The position numbers and the translations under genes were made by a program. Shown here in pieces: positions 35,580 to 44,533 of a DNA stretch of 64,000 nucleotides. The notes beneath the pieces are model-generated. The model was not told the DNA's origin. It did no database searches and saw nothing but the letters and a program-made list of their open reading frames with translations. Numbering within the stretch: the first letter of the stretch is position 1; the number at the start of each line of letters is the position of its first letter. Source of the DNA: Pseudomonas sp. PB106 (GTDB lineage: Bacteria > Pseudomonadota > Gammaproteobacteria > Pseudomonadales > Pseudomonadaceae); contig NZ_RWIM01000052.1 in the NCBI RefSeq assembly GCF_009764645.1, positions 1-64,000 of the forward strand. Direction: 5' to 3'.

Positions 35580-36452
35580 TTACAGACTGATCGCCGTCGC
35601 CTCGAACTTCACCCGCGGATGCGCAATCCGATCCTGCGCTCGCACCAGTTGCAGCTCATAACTGGCGCACGCCTGAGTCTCCAGCAGCACTTCATGCACC
35701 GCCGCCGCCGTGAATTCGAACGCCGCCACCAGGCTATCGCCCAACAGCACCCGCGCCAGGAACAGGCCGGACGTCAGATCGCCAACACCCACTGGCTGAC
35801 GCGGAAACGCCAGCAGCGGGCGACGCAGATGCCAGCTACCGTCGGCTGTCACCAGCAACATCTCGAAGCCATCGGCCGGTTTGCCCGGATAATCCACATG
35901 TTTGACCAGCACGGCTTTTGGCCCGCGTGCCAGTAACGCTCGCGCCATCGCCAGGCAATCGAACAGCGACTGCGGCTTACGACCCGAGAAGCTGTCCAGC
36001 TCCAATTGGTTCGGGCACATGATGTCGGCCACGGCCGCCGCTTCTTCCAGGAGGAAATCGCTGACCTCGGTCGGGACGCTGCAGCCCTTCTCCGGGTGGC
36101 CCATCACCGGATCACACAAATACAAAGCCTTTGGGTTGGCCGACTTGATGCGCTCGACACCACTGAGAATCGCCCGGCCCTGCGCCGCACTGCCGAGATA
36201 ACCGGACAGCACCGCATCGCAGTTGCCCAGCTCGCCAATCGCCGCAATGCCTTCGACCAGTTCGGGGATCTGCTGGGGCGCCAGCACTTCGCCGGCCCAC
36301 TGCCCGTACTGGGTGTGGTTGGAAAACTGCACGGTGTTAAGCGGCCAGACATTGACCCCGACCCGCTGCATCGGAAAAACCGCCGCGCTGTTGCCGGCGT
36401 GGCCGAACACGACGTGGGACTGAATGGCGAGCAGATGAGGCGTACGTTTCAT
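35580..36452 (-). CDS. pdxY: Pyridoxal kinase
   Basis: This is a 290-residue ribokinase-fold enzyme that phosphorylates pyridoxal in the B6 salvage pathway. The N terminus '[20 protein letters not shown]' and '[12 protein letters not shown]' are diagnostic of PdxY. The anion-hole region is '[20 protein letters not shown]', which includes the catalytic Asp. The ATG at 36452 has GGA nine bases upstream and gives the standard N terminus, while 36461 is an alternative three codons earlier. Confidence 0.95.
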   Translation of the reverse strand: MKRTPHLLAIQSHVVFGHAGNSAAVFPMQRVGVNVWPLNTVQFSNHTQYGQWAGEVLAPQQIPELVEGIAAIGELGNCDAVLSGYLGSAAQGRAILSGVERIKSANPKALYLCDPVMGHPEKGCSVPTEVSDFLLEEAAAVADIMCPNQLELDSFSGRKPQSLFDCLAMARALLARGPKAVLVKHVDYPGKPADGFEMLLVTADGSWHLRRPLLAFPRQPVGVGDLTSGLFLARVLLGDSLVAAFEFTAAAVHEVLLETQACASYELQLVRAQDRIAHPRVKFEATAISL

Positions 36453-36569
36453 TCGGGTCATTCCGTAAAACGATTGAAATTCAAGCCGCGCAGTATGCGA
36501 CGAAACGCAGCCTGTACGACAGACCGGCGACGCAGTTAAGCTGACGCTATCTTTTGGAGTTTGATGTTG

Positions 36570-36983
36570 ATGCTGACCCTCGAAAACATCTTTGTGCTGA
36601 TCCTGTTCGCCGCTGCCGGCGCGTGGCTATGGCACAACCACGGCCTGCGCGAGCGGGCGCTGGAACGGGTTAAACAGCATTGTCTGAACGTGCGGGTCGA
36701 GTTGCTCGACGGCAACGTTGCACTGAAGAAGATCGGTTTCATCAAAGACGCCAACGGTCGCCGGCGCTTGGCGCGGGTGTACAACTTCGAATTCACCGTG
36801 ACCGGCGAAACCCGGCATAACGGCACCATCACCCAGTTTGGTGCGCACAGTGCGCAGATCGAGCTGGCGCCCTACCCGGCCCCATTTGACGATACGCCGC
36901 CGGTGGTTGAAGTGCACAAGCCGCGCGCCGAAGTCATTGAGCTGAGCCAGTGGCGGCAGGAACATACGAAGTGGAAGCCCTAA
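36570..36983 (+). CDS. DUF3301 membrane-anchored protein
   Basis: This is a 137-residue protein with a single N-terminal transmembrane helix ('[15 protein letters not shown]') and a cytoplasmic domain with '[20 protein letters not shown]' and '[20 protein letters not shown]', the hallmark of DUF3301. GGAG lies ten bases before the ATG at 36570, with another ATG at 36564. Function unknown. It ends four bases before the convergent COG0523 gene. Confidence 0.85.
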   Translation: MLTLENIFVLILFAAAGAWLWHNHGLRERALERVKQHCLNVRVELLDGNVALKKIGFIKDANGRRRLARVYNFEFTVTGETRHNGTITQFGAHSAQIELAPYPAPFDDTPPVVEVHKPRAEVIELSQWRQEHTKWKP

Positions 36984-36986
36984 AGA

Positions 36987-37961
36987 TCAAAAGATCGCAG
37001 CCTCCCGACACTCCGACAAACTCCGCTGCAACGCCTCAACATCCTGCGCCTCGCCGAAGATCAGCTCGATCCGCGAATCCCTTCGCCACTCACTTACCTG
37101 CCAAATCAGCTCGGCGTTATCCAAAGCATTCGCAGACACCCAGCCCTGCGCGCAGTGGATAACCAGTTTCGCCCGCTGCCAATTGAGGCTGGCGAGCCAG
37201 TCAGCAATGCGTTGCTTGTTGAATATCTGCCCCGGATGCCAACGCCAGCCAATGCTCCAGCCTCCCTCCTGCGCCTGACTCAAGCAAATCGGCAGCGTCG
37301 GATCACTCCAGATGGCCGGTATTTCCCCCAATCCCTTGGGTACGACCAGGTTATCCACACCGCTGACCGCTTGTGCAGCCAGGCCCGGCAGTTCGCTCAA
37401 GGGCATTTGCGCTTGCTGCGTCCAGATCAACGGAACTGGCGGCAAGAGGCTGGCGATTTTTCCCCGGGCCGGGTCATCCAGGTTTTCAGCCTTGTTCAAC
37501 AGCAACAGGCCAGCGCTTTCTAACGCTTCTTGCTGCGCTACCGGCAACGCTTTCCCCGCCTGAAGCGCCTGAGCATCCAGCACCAACACACAAGGCTGCA
37601 CCGCCAGCACACCCAGCCATGGCGCCTCATTCAATTGCTTGAGCAATTGCGCCGGATGCCCCAGCCCGGACGGTTCAATGAACAACCGATCAGGCCTTGC
37701 CTTGCGCAACAAACGCCCCAGGCCGATCTGAAACGGCGCGCCATTGACGCAACACAGGCAACCACCGGCCACTTCGCCCAGTGCGATACCATCGGCGTCA
37801 CTCGTCAGCAGTGCGGCGTCGAGGCCGATCTGGCCAAACTCGTTGATCAACACCGCCCAGCGCTCACCAACTGGCCGCTGCGCGATGAGCTGTCGAATCA
37901 GGCTGGTCTTGCCGGCGCCCAAAGGGCCAGCAATGACATGGGTAGGAATGTTCTGCAACAT
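36987..37961 (-). CDS. COG0523 (CobW/YjiA-like) metallochaperone GTPase
   Basis: This is a 324-residue GTPase of the G3E family. The P-loop is 'GPLGAGKTSLIRQL', the metal-binding CxCC is in 'GEVAGGCLCCVNGAPF', and the switch II-like 'FIEPSGLGHPAQLL' and 'LLNKAENLD' (base recognition) are present. A C-terminal CobW domain follows. It lacks the long acidic region seen in ZigA at 39006 and is shorter, so it is a separate subgroup. It is divergent from a Cys-rich secreted protein and adjacent to the zinc cluster. No Zur box is seen in the 29-base divergent gap. Confidence 0.85.
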   Translation of the reverse strand: MLQNIPTHVIAGPLGAGKTSLIRQLIAQRPVGERWAVLINEFGQIGLDAALLTSDADGIALGEVAGGCLCCVNGAPFQIGLGRLLRKARPDRLFIEPSGLGHPAQLLKQLNEAPWLGVLAVQPCVLVLDAQALQAGKALPVAQQEALESAGLLLLNKAENLDDPARGKIASLLPPVPLIWTQQAQMPLSELPGLAAQAVSGVDNLVVPKGLGEIPAIWSDPTLPICLSQAQEGGWSIGWRWHPGQIFNKQRIADWLASLNWQRAKLVIHCAQGWVSANALDNAELIWQVSEWRRDSRIELIFGEAQDVEALQRSLSECREAAIF

Positions 37962-37990
37962 GGCCGAGAGTTTTCTTGGGAGATTCAAAG

Positions 37991-38347
37991 ATGCGTGGGT
38001 TGGGATGGTCGTTGCTGTTGATGCTGCTGTCGAGCGAAGTGTGGGCCCAGGCTTGCGTGGTGCACAGCCAAGGCGAGCGGCTCGACGTCAAGGTCTGTCA
38101 GCAGAACCGCAATATTCCACAGAAACTGTTCAACGACGGCTTCTGCCAGCCAACGCTGGCCGGGCAGAAAGTCGAGGTGCAATACGTCGATGAGTGCCCC
38201 AGCGGTGCGTTTGGCGTGTGCAGCAACGCGCAAGTCGCCAATATGCCTTATCGCCAGGACATCCACTATTACGGCGTGGCCACGGATGCGGCTTATTTGA
38301 AGCCGTATTGCGAAGGCCAGAGCCAGGGGGCGTGGCTCAAGCCTTGA
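37991..38347 (+). CDS. Small secreted Cys-rich protein, unknown
   Basis: This is a 118-residue precursor with a signal peptide ending near 'EVWAQA' (residue ~20). Six Cys occur in the mature part, at 'ACVV', 'VCQQ', 'FCQP', 'ECPS', 'VCSN' and 'YCEG', which suggests three disulphides or metal ligands in the periplasm. I do not recognise the family. The ATG at 37991 begins the hydrophobic signal. It is divergent from a COG0523 GTPase, in the zinc region. Confidence 0.7.
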   Translation: MRGLGWSLLLMLLSSEVWAQACVVHSQGERLDVKVCQQNRNIPQKLFNDGFCQPTLAGQKVEVQYVDECPSGAFGVCSNAQVANMPYRQDIHYYGVATDAAYLKPYCEGQSQGAWLKP

Positions 38348-38361
38348 GGCATCTTGGGGCG

Positions 38362-39006
38362 CTAGCCTAGCCAGTCGAGGGTGAGTATCAATCGACGCTC
38401 GCCAGCAGCCGGTTGTGGCGAGCGGTGAATCAGGCCGAAACCTTCATTGCCGAGCCATTTCTCGCCTTTCAATAGCGCGACTTCACCGCTGTTGAGTTGC
38501 TGGATTTTTGCTTGGGGCTCGGCGTTGGCCTGTCCCAGTTGCGTCCTGTCCATTGCGCCTTCCTTGAGCCACTGGCTGCCGACTCCGGCGTACGTGGTGA
38601 TCAGGCGGATCGGCACGTGATCGACGTGAAACCGCGGGCACATGGCTTTATCCAGAACCCGCAGGCGCAGACCGATGCGTTTGGCGCCCAGCAAGCAGGC
38701 GAAGGCGCTGACCAGCCATTTCAGGTCGGCGATGAAGCCCTCGTACCCTTCCAGATCACGGAAGCCTGATGCCAGTCCGGCGAGATCAGGCTCTGCGTCT
38801 TCGTTCGGCAACTCCAGACACAACGATTCCGCCAACGGCTCGTTGAGCGACAGAAGTAACTGGGCGAATTCGCTGATGTGTAGAGGCAGTTGCCGCTCCC
38901 AAACGGCAAGGTTGGTGTCGTCTTGAAGAATTCGCGTCAGCGCTTTGGGTGACGGGCCTTGATACTGGTGGCGTGTGCGGTTTTGCTGAAGTTTAAGGGC
39001 GAGCAT
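38362..39006 (-). CDS. DUF1826 protein linked to zigA
   Basis: This is a 214-residue protein of the DUF1826 family, which travels with Zur-controlled COG0523 genes. No enzyme assignment is established. The sequence shows H127-x-D129 in 'CPRFHVDHVPIRLITTYAG', then H194 in 'LIHRSP' and R204/R205 at +10/+11. This spacing resembles the facial triad and 2-oxoglutarate Arg of Fe(II) dioxygenases, which is inference. The start at 39006 overlaps the zigA stop by one base (TGATG), so translation is coupled to the GTPase. Confidence 0.8.
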   Translation of the reverse strand: MLALKLQQNRTRHQYQGPSPKALTRILQDDTNLAVWERQLPLHISEFAQLLLSLNEPLAESLCLELPNEDAEPDLAGLASGFRDLEGYEGFIADLKWLVSAFACLLGAKRIGLRLRVLDKAMCPRFHVDHVPIRLITTYAGVGSQWLKEGAMDRTQLGQANAEPQAKIQQLNSGEVALLKGEKWLGNEGFGLIHRSPQPAAGERRLILTLDWLG

Positions 39007-40211
39007 CACGCAGCCTCTTCATGCCAAGGACCGAATGGATCCGGCAGCGATCGCCAGCCCTCGACACCGAGGGCCATTTCCTCATCAGTCAGCAGACAGG
39101 TATCCAGTTCGGCAGAAAGCTGTAGGAAATCGATGTTCTGACCGATGAAAACCAGTTCCTGACGGCAATCTCCTACGCTGGGCGTCCAGTTTTCCATGAT
39201 CGCGGCGGTGCTTTCTTCATCCTGCGGCCACTGGTTCTTCGGCACGAAACGCCACCAGCGTCCGGCGAATCCGTGGCGCATCAAACCGCCGGCCTGCGAC
39301 CAACTACCGGCATCTGAGGGCTTACTGGCCAGCCAGAAGAAACCTTTGGAGCGCAGCAGTTTGCCGTTCAACCATGGACGATCAATGAAGCTGAAGAAGC
39401 GTTGCGGGTGAAAGGGCCGGCGCGCGCGGTACGCCGTGGATGCGATGCCGTATTCGTCGGTTTCCGATATGTGCTCTCCGCGTAGCTCCTGCAACCAGCC
39501 CGGTGCTTGCGCGGCCTTCTCGAAGTCGAAACGACCGGTATTGAGAATCTTCTCCAGCGGCACCTCGCCCATCACCATCGGAATGATTTCGGCTTGGGCG
39601 TTGAGGCGTTTGAGGATGGCGATCAATTCCTCACGCTCGGGCTGGCTGATCAGGTCGATCTTGCTGATCAACAGCACGTCGGCGAACTCGATCTGTTCTA
39701 TCAACAGGTCGGTGATGGAGCGCTCGTCTTCCTCGCCCAGCATTTCGCCACGGGTAGCGAGGCTTTCTGCGGCTTGGTAGTCCGGAAGGAAATTCACACC
39801 GTCGACGACCGTGACCATGGTGTCGAGACGCGCAATATCGGAAAGGCTTTGGCCATGTTCATCGCGGAAGGTGAAGGTTTCTGCGACGGGCAGCGGTTCG
39901 GATATCCCGGTGGACTCGATGAGTAGATAGTCGAAGCGATCCTCACGGGCAAGCTTGCTGACTTCTTCCAGCAAGTCTTCGCGTAACGTACAGCAGATAC
40001 AGCCGTTGCTCATCTCGACGATTTTTTCTTCTGCGCGGTTCAGGCTGACATCGCGCTGAACTTCGCTGCCATCGATATTGATCTCACTCATATCATTGAC
40101 GATGACCGCTACACGAAGTCCCTTTCGGTTACGTAGTACGTAATTCAAAAGTGTACTTTTTCCGGCGCCTAAAAATCCTGAAAGTACGGTGACGGGCAAT
40201 TCGGCTGACAT
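39006..40211 (-). CDS. zigA: Zinc metallochaperone GTPase ZigA (COG0523)
   Basis: This is a 401-residue G3E GTPase thought to hand zinc to apo-enzymes during starvation. The P-loop is '[17 protein letters not shown]', the CxCC is '[18 protein letters not shown]', the Walker B-type segment is '[17 protein letters not shown]', and the base-specificity motif is '[10 protein letters not shown]'. A large acidic central section and C-terminal CobW domain follow. GAGG precedes the ATG at 40211. The upstream gap contains a perfect Zur box (40339-40353), so it should be induced when zinc is low. The DUF1826 gene is translationally coupled behind it. Confidence 0.93.
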   Translation of the reverse strand: MSAELPVTVLSGFLGAGKSTLLNYVLRNRKGLRVAVIVNDMSEINIDGSEVQRDVSLNRAEEKIVEMSNGCICCTLREDLLEEVSKLAREDRFDYLLIESTGISEPLPVAETFTFRDEHGQSLSDIARLDTMVTVVDGVNFLPDYQAAESLATRGEMLGEEDERSITDLLIEQIEFADVLLISKIDLISQPEREELIAILKRLNAQAEIIPMVMGEVPLEKILNTGRFDFEKAAQAPGWLQELRGEHISETDEYGIASTAYRARRPFHPQRFFSFIDRPWLNGKLLRSKGFFWLASKPSDAGSWSQAGGLMRHGFAGRWWRFVPKNQWPQDEESTAAIMENWTPSVGDCRQELVFIGQNIDFLQLSAELDTCLLTDEEMALGVEGWRSLPDPFGPWHEEAA

Positions 40212-40338
40212 TGGATAATCCTCATAAGAAGCAGCCGATTGGCGCTTTTACTAGCGCTTGGCGTTTATGCGCTTCTCACGAGGGTTCGCTGAAGGATAAC
40301 GCTGGAAATCGGCCCGCTCAGGCTTGGCTAATATTTAT

Positions 40339-40353
40339 GTTATAGTATAACAA
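40339..40353. promoter_or_regulatory. Zur box
   Basis: TGTTATAGTATAACA is a perfect palindrome around a central G and matches the gamma-proteobacterial Zur consensus. It lies in the divergent gap between zigA and the secreted protein at 40431, so it can serve both promoters. Confidence 0.9.
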
Positions 40354-40430
40354 CATAAATAAACCAGCCCTCCGCTTGTCCTGAGCGACAAACCGCAGGA
40401 AGCTGAGCCAACGTCAATCCGGAAATCGTC

Positions 40431-40808
40431 ATGAATACTGCGCTGAAATGCTCTTCGTTCGGCCTCGGCTTATTGATGTTCGGCAACGCATGGGCGCAGA
40501 TACCGGCAATCGCGACCTGCACCCGTAGCGCCAACCTGCTCGCGTGCATCGACGCCGATGGCAATGCCTACAGCGTCAACACCGTCGGCAATACCCTTTA
40601 CCTGCGCGGATTTGAAAAGAATGGCCAGCGCTATTGGGCGCAAACCAACAGCCGTTTTGGTCAACTAACGTTCTTCACGGGCATCGCCTCCGATGGTGAG
40701 GCCTGGGTGGGCTATACCCGACGCGTCGGCTGGACAACCATCAACCGTTTTTCAAGCTCGGGCGGCAGCAGTGCAAAGTTCACCTGCAGCCGCATTACCG
40801 GATGTTAA
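40431..40808 (+). CDS. Small secreted protein in the Zur cluster
   Basis: This is a 125-residue precursor with a signal peptide (cleavage near 'AWA-Q', residue 22). The mature part has four Cys ('TCTRSANLLACIDADG' and 'FTCSRITGC') and is rich in Tyr, Trp, Thr and Gly, as in small beta-sheet periplasmic proteins. I do not recognise a family. It shares the Zur-box region with zigA, so zinc-starvation induction is expected. Its stop overlaps the convergent amidase by four bases. In P. aeruginosa this position holds dksA2 and a hypothetical gene, as I recall. No dksA-like gene is present here. Confidence 0.75.
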   Translation: MNTALKCSSFGLGLLMFGNAWAQIPAIATCTRSANLLACIDADGNAYSVNTVGNTLYLRGFEKNGQRYWAQTNSRFGQLTFFTGIASDGEAWVGYTRRVGWTTINRFSSSGGSSAKFTCSRITGC

Positions 40809-42010
40809 ACCCGCGCTTTCTGTTGCTCCTGTTGCCACGCCAGATAGCTGCCGATCGGTGGATTTTTTTCGAAATAGCGCTGCAGACCTTCGAACAGGCC
40901 GTTTGCCACGGCTTGTTGATGCCGCGCGGTGACCAGTCGCTGACTGTCGCGCGCGTTGGAAATAAAGCCGGTTTCCACCAGTATTGACGGCACGTCAGGC
41001 GACTTCAGCACTGCGAATCCAGCTTGCTCCACGCGTTTTTGATGCAGCGTGGTAATGGCAGCCAGACTGCCAAGCACCGTGCTGCCAAGCTGCAAACTCG
41101 CAGCGATTGTCGCGTTCATCGACATATCGAGAATCACCCCGGCCAGCATCGGATCTTTATCCTTGAGATTGAGCAGGCTGGTAGCGCCGAGCAGATCGGC
41201 GCCGTTTTCTCGCTGCGCCATAAAGCGCGCCGTCGCCGAGGTCGCACCACCTTCAGACAGGCAGTACACCGAGGCTCCCGAAGCCGTGAGCCGTGGCGCC
41301 GCATCGGCATGCACCGAGATGAACATGTCCGCTTTATGCCGACGGGCAATCTCCACACGCTTACGCAAAGGGACAAAAAAATCGTCATTGCGCACCAGTT
41401 TCACGTCGAATCCTTTCTCTTTTTTCAGACGCTTGGCGAGTAGCTGAGCAATGGAAAGCACCACATCTTTTTCTCGTTCACCCTTGGCGCCGACTGCGCC
41501 CGGATCCTTTCCGCCATGTCCTGGATCGACGACTACGATGATGTCGCGCTTGGGGTGAGTATCGATTTGGGGTGTTTCACGTGGAACCATTGGGTCAGCC
41601 TGTGCCGATTTTTCGTTGACCAGATCCAGAACCAATCGATGACTTTGGCCATCCTGCGGCGCCAAAAGGAAGCTGTTCACCAGTACGGGGTTGCGCAAAT
41701 CGAGCACAATCCGCGTATTTCCCTGCCCAAAAGTCCCGGACCGAATCGCACGAATCACCGTGCCATTCAATGCCAAATGAGTGAAATCGCCGCTCAAGCT
41801 CGTACCGGACACATCAATAATCAACTGCTCTGGAGCGCTGAGGGTGAAGGTTTTGTAATGCACTGGCCCAGTTAGATCCAACACCAGTCGGAGCTTTTCA
41901 TCTGAGCGCCAAACTCGTGCGCTGCGAATTTGCGTGGCGGCGGAAGCACTGAAGGGAAGAGCAAAAGCCGCGCTGGCCAGAATCAGATTGAGCAGATGAC
42001 GTCTGTGCAT
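40805..42010 (-). CDS. amiA: N-acetylmuramoyl-L-alanine amidase (AmiA-type)
   Basis: This is a 401-residue periplasmic zinc amidase that cleaves the peptide stem from murein. After a signal peptide ('LASAAFALPFSASA') comes an AMIN domain (about 30-130) with 'RVWRSDEKLRLVLDLTGPV', then Amidase_3 with 'VVDPGHGGKDPGAVG', 'RKRVEIARRHKADMFISVHA' and 'PSILVETGFISNARD' carrying the metal-binding His and Glu. It is a second amidase paralogue placed in the Zur cluster, as PA5538 is. It is divergent from folE2 across a Zur box. Confidence 0.9.
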   Translation of the reverse strand: MHRRHLLNLILASAAFALPFSASAATQIRSARVWRSDEKLRLVLDLTGPVHYKTFTLSAPEQLIIDVSGTSLSGDFTHLALNGTVIRAIRSGTFGQGNTRIVLDLRNPVLVNSFLLAPQDGQSHRLVLDLVNEKSAQADPMVPRETPQIDTHPKRDIIVVVDPGHGGKDPGAVGAKGEREKDVVLSIAQLLAKRLKKEKGFDVKLVRNDDFFVPLRKRVEIARRHKADMFISVHADAAPRLTASGASVYCLSEGGATSATARFMAQRENGADLLGATSLLNLKDKDPMLAGVILDMSMNATIAASLQLGSTVLGSLAAITTLHQKRVEQAGFAVLKSPDVPSILVETGFISNARDSQRLVTARHQQAVANGLFEGLQRYFEKNPPIGSYLAWQQEQQKARV

Positions 42011-42049
42011 ATGAAAACCTGTTCATGAAAAAGGCATCGTGATTTGAAT

Positions 42050-42064
42050 TGTTATAATGTAACA
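42050..42064. promoter_or_regulatory. Zur box upstream of folE2 and amiA
   Basis: TGTTATAATGTAACA matches the Zur consensus with one base off in the right arm. It is 30-40 bases from both the folE2 and amiA starts, in the short divergent gap. Confidence 0.85.
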
Positions 42065-42094
42065 TTCAATTCATTCAACACGATGGTCCCCAAC

Positions 42095-42991
42095 ATGAAT
42101 TCGCTGACACTTCCGGATATCGCCTCGCAGTCCGCTCGCCAAGCCCTGACACTTGAATGGGTAGGCATGCATGGCATTGCCTTGCCTGTTTTGTTGGAAG
42201 GCCAACGTCTGACCGCCAAGGTTGATGCGGGGGTGAGTCTTGATGACGGCGAGGCGCGGGGCATTCATATGTCGCGACTTTATCTGGCATTGGAAGCGCT
42301 CGAACAGGAGAGCCTTTCCCCTGCTCTACTGCACCAGGTACTCAAACGTTTTCTGGATAGCCACCAAGGCTTATCCAACTGCGCTTACCTGAATATCCAT
42401 ACCGATCTGCTGCTGAAAAGACCGGCGTTGATCAGTCCATTGGCGGGTTGGAAATCCTACCCCGCGACCATTTCAGCGAGCCTGAAAAACCAGATGTTCC
42501 ACGTGGAACTCAAGATTGAGGTGCCCTACTCCTCAACTTGCCCGTGTTCCGCGGCCTTGGCGCGGCAGTTGATCCAGCAACAATTCGTCGACGACTTCGT
42601 CAACAAAGCCCTTCATCACGCAGATGTTCTTGCCTGGCTCGGCTCGACCCAAGGCATCGTGGCTACGCCTCACAGCCAACGCAGCACCGCCCAATTGCAT
42701 TTACACCTGGACGCATTCATCGATGAATTGCCGCTGAGCGTAATCATCAATGATGCCGAAGCGGCTCTCGGCACCGCCGTGCAGACCGCTGTGAAACGTG
42801 CGGATGAGCAAGCCTTCGCCCTCGCCAACGGGCAGAACTTGATGTTCTGCGAGGACGCTGCCCGCCGGTTGAATCTCGCACTTCGCAGAACGCCCGGCAT
42901 TAATCAGTTCCACCTACGCGTGATCCACGCCGAAAGTCTGCATGCCCATGACGCCGTCGCCGAAAGCCAATGGCAGCGTGAGCAAGCATGA
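42095..42991 (+). CDS. folE2: GTP cyclohydrolase FolE2 (zinc-independent type IB)
   Basis: This is a 298-residue enzyme catalysing the first step of folate synthesis, GTP to 7,8-dihydroneopterin triphosphate. Family IB can use Mn or Fe instead of the zinc needed by FolE1. The signature is visible in 'VPYSSTCPCSAALARQLIQQ' with the catalytic Cys, and 'GVVATPHSQRSTAQLHL'. The N terminus 'MNSLTLPDIASQ' sets the start at 42095. ATGA coupling leads into the zinc ABC ATPase gene. Confidence 0.94.
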   Translation: MNSLTLPDIASQSARQALTLEWVGMHGIALPVLLEGQRLTAKVDAGVSLDDGEARGIHMSRLYLALEALEQESLSPALLHQVLKRFLDSHQGLSNCAYLNIHTDLLLKRPALISPLAGWKSYPATISASLKNQMFHVELKIEVPYSSTCPCSAALARQLIQQQFVDDFVNKALHHADVLAWLGSTQGIVATPHSQRSTAQLHLHLDAFIDELPLSVIINDAEAALGTAVQTAVKRADEQAFALANGQNLMFCEDAARRLNLALRRTPGINQFHLRVIHAESLHAHDAVAESQWQREQA

Positions 42992-43656
42992 TTCGCTGCC
43001 AATCCCTGAGTTGGGGCGCACCCGGCCAACCGCTGACAGCGCCGCTAAATCTGGAATTAGAAAGCGGTAGCCTCACGGCAATCATCGGTGCCAATGGCTG
43101 TGGCAAAAGCAGCCTTTTGAAAGTCATTGCAGGGCTGCAAAAACCTTTGGCAGGCAGAGTCAGTCTGAGTGTGCCACGCCAAAGCGGATTGTCATTCCTG
43201 CCCCAGCAACAGCACCTCGACCGCCAGTTCCCTATCAGCCTCGAAGAACTGATCGCCGCCGGTTTCTGGGGACGCCGACTCTCAACCCAACTTCGTGCAC
43301 AACGCCTCAACGACGCACTGGAGAATTGGCATCTGAGTGGCCTCGACCGACGGCCACTCATGGCCCTCTCCGGCGGAGAATTACAACGCGCCCTGCTCGC
43401 TCGCTTGAGTCTGACCGACGCCCCCGTCCTGCTTTTAGACGAACCCCATGCCGCCCTTGATGAACTTGGCCAGCAACTGCTTTGGCAACACATCCACGCT
43501 TGGCACAACGAAGGCCGAACACTCGTCGTCGTCTGCCACGACCTCGCCGCCGTTCGCCAACACATCCCGCAAACCTTGCTGATTAAAAACCGCGAGTGCG
43601 TGTACGGCGCCAGCGTTGAACTGATCCAGCAAACCCCTCACACGCAGGTGGCCTGA
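42988..43656 (+). CDS. Zinc/manganese ABC transporter ATP-binding protein (ZnuC-like)
   Basis: This is a 222-residue ABC ATPase. Walker A is 'GANGCGKSSLL', the signature is 'LSGGELQRALLA', and Walker B is 'VLLLDEPHAALDE'. It belongs to the metal-uptake group, as its neighbours are a ZnuB-like permease and a ZnuA-like binding protein. It overlaps folE2 by ATGA and the permease start directly. This is a second Znu-type system inside the Zur cluster, and the canonical znuABC is not in the window. Confidence 0.9.
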   Translation: MIRCQSLSWGAPGQPLTAPLNLELESGSLTAIIGANGCGKSSLLKVIAGLQKPLAGRVSLSVPRQSGLSFLPQQQHLDRQFPISLEELIAAGFWGRRLSTQLRAQRLNDALENWHLSGLDRRPLMALSGGELQRALLARLSLTDAPVLLLDEPHAALDELGQQLLWQHIHAWHNEGRTLVVVCHDLAAVRQHIPQTLLIKNRECVYGASVELIQQTPHTQVA

Positions 43657-44522
43657 TGCTCGCCATCACCCACTTGTGGCAGCCGTTCAACGAATTCGTG
43701 TTCATGCGCCGTGCCCTGCTGGGTGGGCTGGTGTTGGCCTGCAGCACCGCGCCTTTGGGGGTGTTTTTGATCCTGCGAAGAATGAGCCTGATCGGTGACG
43801 CAGTGGCCCACGGCATCCTCCCGGGCGCTGCATTGGGATTCTGGTTCGCTGGCCTGAGTCTCCCCGCACTGACACTCGGCGGTCTCGGCGCCGGCCTGAG
43901 CATGGCCGGTCTTGCTGCCTGGATTACCCGCCGCACCGGTCTTCGCGAAGACGCCAGCCTTGCCGCGATCTACCCGATCTCCCTCGCCAGTGGTGTGCTG
44001 ATTCTCGGCATCGCCGGCAAACGCCTCGACCTTCTTCATCTTCTGTTCGGCTCGGCATTGGCTGTCGACGGCCCAACCCTCACCGGCATGTTGTGGGTCT
44101 CGGGATTCAGCCTGATCGCCATGGCACTGATCTACAAACCACTGCTACTGGACACCCTCGACCCACTGTTCCTGCGAACCGTCAGCCGACTCGGCCCACT
44201 TGCCCACGGCGTATTCCTGACTTTGGTGGTGCTCAATCTGGTGATCGGTTTCCAGGCCATCGGCGCGCTGATGGTCGTCGGCCTGATGATGCTCCCCGCC
44301 GCCGCCTCACGATTCTGGAGCCGCCGGTTACCGATCCTGATTGGCATCGCGGCCGCCATCGGCTGCCTCTCGGTCTGGCTCGGTTTGTTGCTGTCGTTCT
44401 ACTACTCGCTGCCAAGCGGCCCAGCCATCGTGCTGGTCGCAGGCGTCGGCTATCTGCTGTCGGTGGTGTTCGGGCCGGTTCACGGTTTGTTACGCCGCCC
44501 GCCTTTGCTCACATCCCAATGA
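43656..44522 (+). CDS. Metal ABC transporter permease (ZnuB-like)
   Basis: This is a 288-residue inner-membrane protein with eight to nine hydrophobic segments. Family signatures are 'RRALLGGLVLACSTAPLGVF', 'GDAVAHGILPGAALGFWFAG' and 'FQAIGALMVVGLMMLPAAAS', typical of zinc and manganese permeases. It starts at the last base of the ATPase gene, and its stop overlaps an ATG of the binding protein region. Confidence 0.9.
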   Translation: MLAITHLWQPFNEFVFMRRALLGGLVLACSTAPLGVFLILRRMSLIGDAVAHGILPGAALGFWFAGLSLPALTLGGLGAGLSMAGLAAWITRRTGLREDASLAAIYPISLASGVLILGIAGKRLDLLHLLFGSALAVDGPTLTGMLWVSGFSLIAMALIYKPLLLDTLDPLFLRTVSRLGPLAHGVFLTLVVLNLVIGFQAIGALMVVGLMMLPAAASRFWSRRLPILIGIAAAIGCLSVWLGLLLSFYYSLPSGPAIVLVAGVGYLLSVVFGPVHGLLRRPPLLTSQ

Positions 44523-44533
44523 GGTGTTTCCCG

